A DNA stretch of 21,550 bases from NCBI GenBank assembly GCA_036881805.1, contig JBAJNK010000041.1, forward strand, positions 1 to 21,550, given 5' to 3'. This DNA is from JANQLC01 sp036881805 (GTDB lineage: Bacteria > Bacteroidota > Bacteroidia > Flavobacteriales > JANQLC01). Numbering within the stretch: the first letter of the stretch is position 1; each line of letters starts with the position of its first letter. The translations under genes were made by a program, and so were the position numbers. The notes under the pieces were generated by a model. The model ran no database searches, had not been told where the DNA came from, and saw only the letters and a program-made list of their open reading frames with translations. Of this stretch, positions 16,293-21,550 are shown piece by piece.

Positions 16293-18908
16293 TCAAAAAC
16301 GATAGCTGAGCTTTCCCATAAAGTATCGGGGAATAATTTTAACGCAGCTAGTTCTAATCTCAAAAACGCGGGTATTACGGAGAGAGAAATCACGAACGTC
16401 AAATAAATTTTGAAACGAAATCTGAAACCTGAATCGGCTTCCTTTCGGAATCAAATTATATGCACCGGAGAGAAACCTAAAGTAAGAATCCGAAATCCAA
16501 TATTGATTAAAGCGCAATTCCAAGCGTTGGTTATCCGTGGCCCTACAGGAGAGTTTCAACTTAATTTTTTTATCGTTAAAGTTGACTTTTCGACCTTGAA
16601 ACTCGTTCCGATTCAACGCCCACTCCCCAGAAAACTTGAAGTTGATGGGCAGGTTGAGATAAGTGGTACCCGATATTTTGAATCGATGTGTACGATTGAC
16701 GACTCTTTGAAGATTTCCCGCATTAACTTTCAATTTATTTTGGGTGTCGTAAAAATCATAGGCGAGCTTAAGTGAGGTGCTTAGCGGGGCGGCGTATTTC
16801 GTAAGCGAAAGGTTGGCCAAAGTGCTTTTATGCGATTCTCCGATGTCGTATTGATAAATTTCAAAATCTTCTGAAACCTGAGCGTTTTGAATATATGGAC
16901 TAGACAAAACAGAATGTTGGATCAAACCATTTAGAAAGTATCGAGCCTCAGGGGCCGTATAGTCATATCTGATGCCGGCGGCGCGTGAAATTTGTTTTCG
17001 ATAATCCGATGTGCCCTTTACAAGCCTGCGATAGTCCTCGATAAAAAAGTCTGAGTGAAAATACCTGTTATCGGGGAGTCGCTCATCGTAGTCTACGTAT
17101 CCTGAAAATTTTCCGATAAAGGTTTTTAAACCAATTGAGGGCTTGACAGTCAATAGCGTACTCCAGTAGTTTTTTTCATTGATAAAATTCGCAACCGCTC
17201 GTGAAAAAGACCCTTCAACCGATAAGTCTGCCTTTTTGCTCAGCTGATAATTTATCGATTGAACGAGTTGAATTTTATTTACCTTTCTTTCAAGGTCCGA
17301 TTTGTTTTTGAGGTCGATCTGGTTGCGCAAACCGTCGTTTTTAAAGTCGTAGTTCAATCCGAAAACACACCGCCATTTCCTGGACTTTTTGCGCAGCTTC
17401 CAATGGGCTCCAAAAAAGGTGATTATCGACTTTGTATGCTGATATAGTGTCGCTTGTGGATCCTCTTGCACTGAAAACTCGGTAAATCGGTTGGGATTGA
17501 CTCGGTATTTTTGTCTCAGTTGAGATCTGCCACCGTATAAGTATATCTCGGTCAAAGTTTTGGGCGAGATTCGATGTGTCAGATTAAAGTGATTGTAGAA
17601 ATCGAATCCGGTATTTTTTAAGTATTCTTCGTTTGGTTTTTGATTCAGTACGCTCAGCCTTTCCGTCGGGTTATCGTATGGTTTCAACTCGGAGATAAAG
17701 CGCATAAAAGTTTTCTTTTGATCGTAGTATTTCAGCTCGAACTCGCCGTATGCCAATCGATTTAGAGCCTCTCCGCCTTCGGATTGAAAAAATGATGCAT
17801 TGCCTTTACTCAACAGATACGCAATGCTGTCTCGACTGTCTGATCTCACCTTTTCGTGATTGTAGTAAAAAAGCCCGCGCAGAACTAAATTTTTATCAAT
17901 TTTTTTAGAAAGGGAAAGAGCGGAGAGAAAAGAGCGGTTTCGCCTGGATTCCGCATCGTCGAAATAGTTCTCCGTTTGTAAGCGCAAACGGGCATAATGA
18001 TACGGCTTAGGCTCTTTTTTTTCACTTCGGGCCAAAATCGCATTCACCGAATAAGTCGATTTAAAAGCGGGGTCTGTAGTCGATCCAATGGTGTTGTATT
18101 GTGAGAGCGAAAGCAGCTTGACACCCCTTTTGATTAGACCTGAGTTCAGTCGGATGTCGTAGTGATCGCTTGTTCCAATTCCCATATCGGTGTTTCCGAA
18201 CAAGATATTTTTATATTTTTTCTTAAAATTCAGATTTAACGCCACGTCATTGGACCGTTGAAATTGCTTTTTCAAGGGATTGTCGTCATAATGCTTGAGC
18301 ACTTCTACTTCTTTAATCACTTCCGGCCTGAGGTTTTTGGAAAGCAATTTATATCGATCCCCAATAAGGTCTTCCCCTTCCAACAAAATTTTTTTGATCG
18401 CCTTACCGTTAAAGAGCAGCTTACCATCTGGGTTTACCTCGATTCCGGGTAACTTCTTCAACAGATCTTCCAAACTGTATTCCGTTCGGTCTTCAAAAGA
18501 AGCGGTTTGGTAAACGATGGTATCTCCCCGTCGTTTAATGGGCGGTATTTTATAAACCACTTCTTTCAATCGGTTTTTGCGACGGGAAAGTACGGCGTCT
18601 AAGACGATGGTCTCCCCTTCCGCCCTTACTTTTTTCATTAAAGGATCAGTGGCCACATGATGAAAAAAAATGGATAAGGAATCTCCTTTACTCGCTATAA
18701 AATCGATGGAATACGTTCCGTCTGCTTTTGCCATGCCATATCCCACGGGTTTTGTACCGTGTTTGATCAGGATGGTGGCAAACGGTATCGGATTGTTCAG
18801 GGAGTCTGAAAGCCGCCCGGAAATCACAAAATGGGTTTGGGAACTCAAATTCTGGAAAATGCCCGGAACGATGATGAAAAACAGTAGACTTGGGGCAAGT
18901 CTCGGCAT
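16293..18908 (-). CDS. TonB-receptor-like outer-membrane beta-barrel protein with carboxypeptidase-regulatory domain
   Basis: 871 aa. Signal peptide MPRLAPSLLFFIIVPGIFQN, cleaved near Ser-Gln at about 24. A carboxypeptidase-regulatory-like beta-sandwich follows at about 28-110 (ISGRLSDSLNNPIPFATILI). The plug-like domain at about 125-235 has YSLEDLLKKLPGIEVNPDGK and KKILLEGEDLIGDRYKLLSK. Then a long beta-barrel with many aromatic-ended strands, closing in GKLSYRF with a terminal Phe. No TonB box was identified. Starts 9 nt after the GLPGLI stop, so the two are co-transcribed. The ligand is unknown; a peptide or metal complex handled with the GLPGLI protein is a guess. Confidence 0.88.
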   Translation of the reverse strand: MPRLAPSLLFFIIVPGIFQNLSSQTHFVISGRLSDSLNNPIPFATILIKHGTKPVGYGMAKADGTYSIDFIASKGDSLSIFFHHVATDPLMKKVRAEGETIVLDAVLSRRKNRLKEVVYKIPPIKRRGDTIVYQTASFEDRTEYSLEDLLKKLPGIEVNPDGKLLFNGKAIKKILLEGEDLIGDRYKLLSKNLRPEVIKEVEVLKHYDDNPLKKQFQRSNDVALNLNFKKKYKNILFGNTDMGIGTSDHYDIRLNSGLIKRGVKLLSLSQYNTIGSTTDPAFKSTYSVNAILARSEKKEPKPYHYARLRLQTENYFDDAESRRNRSFLSALSLSKKIDKNLVLRGLFYYNHEKVRSDSRDSIAYLLSKGNASFFQSEGGEALNRLAYGEFELKYYDQKKTFMRFISELKPYDNPTERLSVLNQKPNEEYLKNTGFDFYNHFNLTHRISPKTLTEIYLYGGRSQLRQKYRVNPNRFTEFSVQEDPQATLYQHTKSIITFFGAHWKLRKKSRKWRCVFGLNYDFKNDGLRNQIDLKNKSDLERKVNKIQLVQSINYQLSKKADLSVEGSFSRAVANFINEKNYWSTLLTVKPSIGLKTFIGKFSGYVDYDERLPDNRYFHSDFFIEDYRRLVKGTSDYRKQISRAAGIRYDYTAPEARYFLNGLIQHSVLSSPYIQNAQVSEDFEIYQYDIGESHKSTLANLSLTKYAAPLSTSLKLAYDFYDTQNKLKVNAGNLQRVVNRTHRFKISGTTYLNLPINFKFSGEWALNRNEFQGRKVNFNDKKIKLKLSCRATDNQRLELRFNQYWISDSYFRFLSGAYNLIPKGSRFRFQISFQNLFDVRDFSLRNTRVFEIRTSCVKIIPRYFMGKLSYRF

Positions 18909-18917
18909 AGATAAACC

Positions 18918-19676
18918 TTAATCGAACACTTCGTATTGGTATTCCAATTTGGTCGGCACATCCGCTTCGCCCCCGAAACGCTCTGCTATGGAACGCGTAT
19001 AAGCTGTATTTTTTCGGTAGAGATTCTCCAGCGCTTTTTGGTATGCCGATAATGAAAGCCATCTACCGGTTTTTGATTTGGGGGGGGCAATTTTCACCGC
19101 TTTCGGGTATTCGATCCCCGAGAATCGAAAGCGAAGTTTCTCATACTTACCGGTGTCGTACGCTTCTAGGATCAGCCCGGGTAAACCCTGGAGTTTCCAG
19201 GGGCCGTAGGGAAAGGGTATTTCAGGGGCAAACCAAGCCTCAAAAGCGCGGCCACGAAATTTTGCAACCGCTTTGATCACATCGTAAGGGCCGAGTGTTT
19301 TCTTTCGATCTGTAATCCGCCAATCGATTCGAGGTGTTTTTTCGGACATGTAAATACCGCCAAAGTTGCTTTTGATACGCTCCGATTGTAGCGACTCGAA
19401 CACAAAGCGCCCTTCTGGATAGGTTTTCAAGGAAACAACCGCCATACTTCCGTCTTCCTTTTGAACGGTCTTTCTCTCATCCAAATGCCCCTGAAGGCTG
19501 TCCGACATGGTGACAAAGAGCGCTTTATCAACTTGAAAGAGCAGCTCCGCCCGATACGCAACTCCGGATTGCATATCGAAAAAATCGTATTTGACCACCC
19601 CCGATTGTGACAACAATACATTATTTGCACAGCAGAGTGCAAATGCAATTATGCCCGTTTTTAATTTTAACGACAT
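18918..19676 (-). CDS. GLPGLI-family secreted protein
   Basis: 252 aa from ATG 19676 (MSLKLKTGIIAFALCCANNV), giving a normal signal peptide ending near LLSQ; an upstream start at 19709 would overlap the previous gene. The family signature lies in the second half: YGPWKLQGLPGLILEAYDTG. Also IPFPYGPW and the C-terminal YQYEVFD. GLPGLI proteins are restricted to Bacteroidota, are periplasmic and have no known function, but often sit beside TonB-receptor-like genes, as here. Middle gene of the cassette: 10 nt after the small peptide gene and 9 nt before the barrel gene. Confidence 0.9.
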   Translation of the reverse strand: MSLKLKTGIIAFALCCANNVLLSQSGVVKYDFFDMQSGVAYRAELLFQVDKALFVTMSDSLQGHLDERKTVQKEDGSMAVVSLKTYPEGRFVFESLQSERIKSNFGGIYMSEKTPRIDWRITDRKKTLGPYDVIKAVAKFRGRAFEAWFAPEIPFPYGPWKLQGLPGLILEAYDTGKYEKLRFRFSGIEYPKAVKIAPPKSKTGRWLSLSAYQKALENLYRKNTAYTRSIAERFGGEADVPTKLEYQYEVFD

Positions 19677-19686
19677 CCCACTAATC

Positions 19687-19905
19687 TTAGGGGCAAGGGG
19701 CAGCTGCAATTTGCATCGCCAACCCTAAAGCGTATTCTTGACAAACGCGAACAGAGCCAGTATAAGTCGTTCCATCGCAATCCACATGCCATGAAACTTC
19801 AACTTTTCTACATGATTTCACATTATGTGGAGTGTTGTTGTCAAGCGTAAACCCCGACAGCGTGAATACCGCTACAAAGCTGATTAATAAAAGTAATTTT
19901 TTCAT
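19687..19905 (-). CDS. Small secreted Cys-containing peptide
   Basis: 72 aa. Signal peptide MKKLLLLISFVAVFTLSGFT, leaving a mature part of about 50 residues with four cysteines (Cys32, 43, 55, 71), probably two disulfides. It contains SWHVDCDGTTYTGSVRVCQE. No family recognised; the layout recalls short Bacteroidota exported peptides such as the NVEALA type, but the motif is absent. Its AAAATT-rich leader and -7 element at 19930-19937 mark it as the first gene of a three-gene operon with the GLPGLI and outer-membrane genes. Could be a ligand, toxin or signalling peptide for those proteins; this is inference from position only. Confidence 0.75.
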   Translation of the reverse strand: MKKLLLLISFVAVFTLSGFTLDNNTPHNVKSCRKVEVSWHVDCDGTTYTGSVRVCQEYALGLAMQIAAAPCP

Positions 19906-19929
19906 TTTAGTAATTTTTTGTCGCAGCTA

Positions 19930-19937
19930 CAAATATA
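19930..19937 (-). promoter_or_regulatory. TAnnTTTG -7 element for the peptide-GLPGLI-barrel operon
   Basis: The minus strand reads TATATTTG, 24 nt before the peptide ATG, in an AT-rich region. Here, unlike mnmE or DCC, a normal short leader remains (GTAGCTGCGAC then A-rich). Confidence 0.5.
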
Positions 19938-20024
19938 GTATAAAAATTAGATAACCCGATATAAAAACGATATTTTATCCCTTGTGCCAGACTTTAAATA
20001 TAGGCGCTAAAAAAACAAATACGC

Positions 20025-20032
20025 TATACTTG
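20025..20032 (+). promoter_or_regulatory. Near-consensus -7 element before the DUF7935-like gene
   Basis: TATACTTG (one mismatch to TAnnTTTG), then ATTC, then ATG at 20037. Same very short spacing as at mnmE. Confidence 0.35.
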
Positions 20033-20036
20033 ATTC

Positions 20037-20570
20037 ATGGATAGCATGCTTTCAAACCCTATGGAATTCTTAACGGGATTAGCCGTAGGTTTTCTACTGG
20101 GTTTCACCCTGTATTGGATGACGGGTAACAAAAATCGGGAAACCCGTCAGCGCAACACGGCGAATAACCCGGAAAAAGGAGGCTGGTTTGCACTGCAATT
20201 GCAGGCCTACGAGCGCGTGATCCTATTTCTGGAACGCATTACACCCCAGCACCTCATAAATCGAGAAAAGCCTCAGGCCAAAGGTGTAAAAGCCTACTAC
20301 CTCCAACTGATCGATTCCATACAAAGCGAGTACGAACACAACCTGACCCAACAATTGTACCTACCCGAAAAATCCTGGGAACGCGTGGAAATCATCAAGA
20401 ACCAAATCGCAAATGCCCTGTCCCAAGCCCAACAAGAAAACAAAGATATACACCGCTTTCGGGAAGCGATTGTCACCGAGGGTCTCGAGCAAAGCATTCC
20501 GGTAAAAGTCTTGATCAACCACTTGAAGCTCGAACTCAAAAAAAGCGTGCTGCCCCACTTACAAGCTTAA
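20037..20570 (+). CDS. Single-pass membrane protein, DUF7935-like
   Basis: 177 aa. One membrane helix at about 10-30 (EFLTGLAVGFLLGFTLYWMT), then a charged, probably cytoplasmic helical region. The stretch FALQLQAYERVILFLERITP, then DSIQSEYEHNLTQQLYLPEK, is a pattern I associate with a conserved Bacteroidota protein of unknown function. Start at ATG 20037 fits the membrane segment. Single gene followed by array 3. Confidence 0.75.
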   Translation: MDSMLSNPMEFLTGLAVGFLLGFTLYWMTGNKNRETRQRNTANNPEKGGWFALQLQAYERVILFLERITPQHLINREKPQAKGVKAYYLQLIDSIQSEYEHNLTQQLYLPEKSWERVEIIKNQIANALSQAQQENKDIHRFREAIVTEGLEQSIPVKVLINHLKLELKKSVLPHLQA

Positions 20571-21315
20571 ATGCTTTGAGATTCCACAGGAATAAGTGCG
20601 AAGAAATAACGCCGAGTTTTTAGACTACCTCTAAAAGTCGATATGTCTACCCAATAAAAAATAAGCCTGCAAAATAAGGCCCGCTTTTCAAACCGTCACG
20701 CACAGATAAAGGTAAGGAAACAGGAATGAAAAAAACAAGCCCCTTTCCAAACTGTACCATCCGTCCGCAGAGGCAAACATCAGCAGCGATAAGAACCACC
20801 TTTTAAACGATCGCCCACAGGGTAGATATCCAAAAATAAAGCTGCGTTTTAAGTCTAATCCCATAAAGACAAGGTCAAAAAAATTATTCCCTTTGTTATC
20901 CAATATCAAGCACCCAAAATTAAGTTCCCTTTTCAAACCGAACAAAACAGGACAAATGCAAAAGGTAAATCTTTTTACAGACCGACATAAAAGGGTAAAA
21001 ACGAGAAATCAAGCCCACTGTTTAGATCATAGAGACGAAAAATAAAAACCCGCTTTTTAAACCTTCAAAAAATAAGAAATAAGCCCCCTTTTTCAAACCG
21101 GTTCACAAAGAAAAAATAACCCTCCTTTTAGTTCGAATCGGTAATAAAGGCCAAATATTAAAATAAAAATCTCCCCTCTTTTTTAGACATCTCACAGGAT
21201 AAAAAATAACCGCTCTTTAAATCGCTGCTTAGACGCAAACGCTAAAAATCAAAACCCTTTTTCAATCCACTACACAGGACAAGAGCAATAGGAAAGGCAA
21301 ATGCAAATTTCTAAT
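20571..21315 (-). repeat. Degenerate tandem array, copy 3
   Basis: No credible gene. Same orientation as copy 2 (C+A-rich + strand). Good units: GCCCGCTTTTCAAACCGTCA near 20680, CCCCTTTCCAAACTG near 20741, CTTTTTCAAACCGG near 21087, CCCTTTTTCAATCC near 21256. 20826-21065 directly repeats 14757-15000. The region near 21180-21200 complements the end of copy 1 next to the M23 gene. The array ends close to the final partial reading frame. Confidence 0.8.
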
Positions 21316-21550
21316 CAAACCCGCATGGGGAACCAGCCCAACTAATCCTTTGTCATTCTCGATACAACGAGCTGTATTCCCAGCACCTGTGCAAGGCGTT
21401 CAAATCGATAAAATTTATAGATCAAACCCATCACCCCGTCGAATACTTGCAAATAACCGCTTCCACGAACGACTCCATAATAGGTGGAGCCCTGACCGAC
21501 ACTTCGGGTGCCTTTACCTTAGATCTGCCCAACGGAAACTACAAGCTCAA
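21316..21550 (+). CDS. Partial carboxypeptidase-regulatory-like domain protein, start unclear
   Basis: Open frame from after TAA 21313-21315 to the window edge. From about 21418 it encodes KFIDQTHHPVEYLQITASTN, then DSIIGGALTDTSGAFTLDLP and NGNYKL, a clear carboxypeptidase-regulatory-like N-domain as found before TonB-receptor-like barrels. The upstream part of the frame (about 30 codons) has no ATG, GTG or TTG and no signal peptide. A neighbouring frame reads VFPAPVQGVQI just before the domain, resembling the end of a signal peptide, so a frameshift or a loss of the true 5' end next to array 3 is possible. The gene continues beyond the window. Confidence 0.55.

Overview
The window looks like a chromosomal piece from a member of the Bacteroidota. 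Supporting signs are a GLPGLI-family protein next to an outer-membrane beta-barrel protein with a carboxypeptidase-regulatory N-domain, an M23 peptidase with the 'PHVCYRF' motif variant, DUF4870 and Smr proteins of Bacteroidota style, and several TAnnTTTG-type -7 promoter elements. I cannot name the genus.

Layout from left to right. (1) 1-960 has no gene and is a degenerate tandem array, G+T-rich on the + strand, that runs up to an M23 peptidase (970-2232). (2) 2310-5674 on the minus strand is the wreck of a type I restriction-modification/defence island. It holds an hsdM 5' stub, a nucleotidyltransferase (MNT) 3' piece, a HEPN/MNT pair damaged by deletions, an AT-rich reverse transcriptase of the DRT/Abi kind broken by one frameshift in a poly-A run, and an hsdR that has lost its middle and its 3' part. 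(3) 5820-13858 is a housekeeping stretch: mnmE, a DUF4870 membrane protein, an Smr-domain protein, the RNase P RNA gene rnpB, a GT2 glycosyltransferase and an LpxL-like acyltransferase in one operon, msrA, and a divergent HTTM/DCC pair. (4) 13859-15000 is a second array, inverted relative to the first, followed by an OmpA-type lipoprotein. (5) 16293-19905 (minus) is a three-gene cassette: a small secreted Cys-containing peptide, a GLPGLI protein, and a TonB-receptor-like outer-membrane protein. (6) A DUF7935-like membrane protein is followed by a third array (20571-21315). The window ends in the start of another carboxypeptidase-regulatory-like domain for which I see no start codon.

The most unusual content is the dispersed family of long non-coding arrays. 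Copies 6 to 14 kb apart share blocks of about 160-240 bp, including a 48-nt exact direct match and a 25-nt exact inverted match. Second is the decayed defence island, in which every deletion junction can be read and the RT keeps all three catalytic aspartates. Third, several genes (mnmE, smr, DCC, the DUF7935-like gene) have a TAnnTTTG-like element ending only 4-7 nt before the start codon, which suggests leaderless or nearly leaderless mRNAs. No tRNA, IS element, CRISPR array or intact mobile element was recognised.
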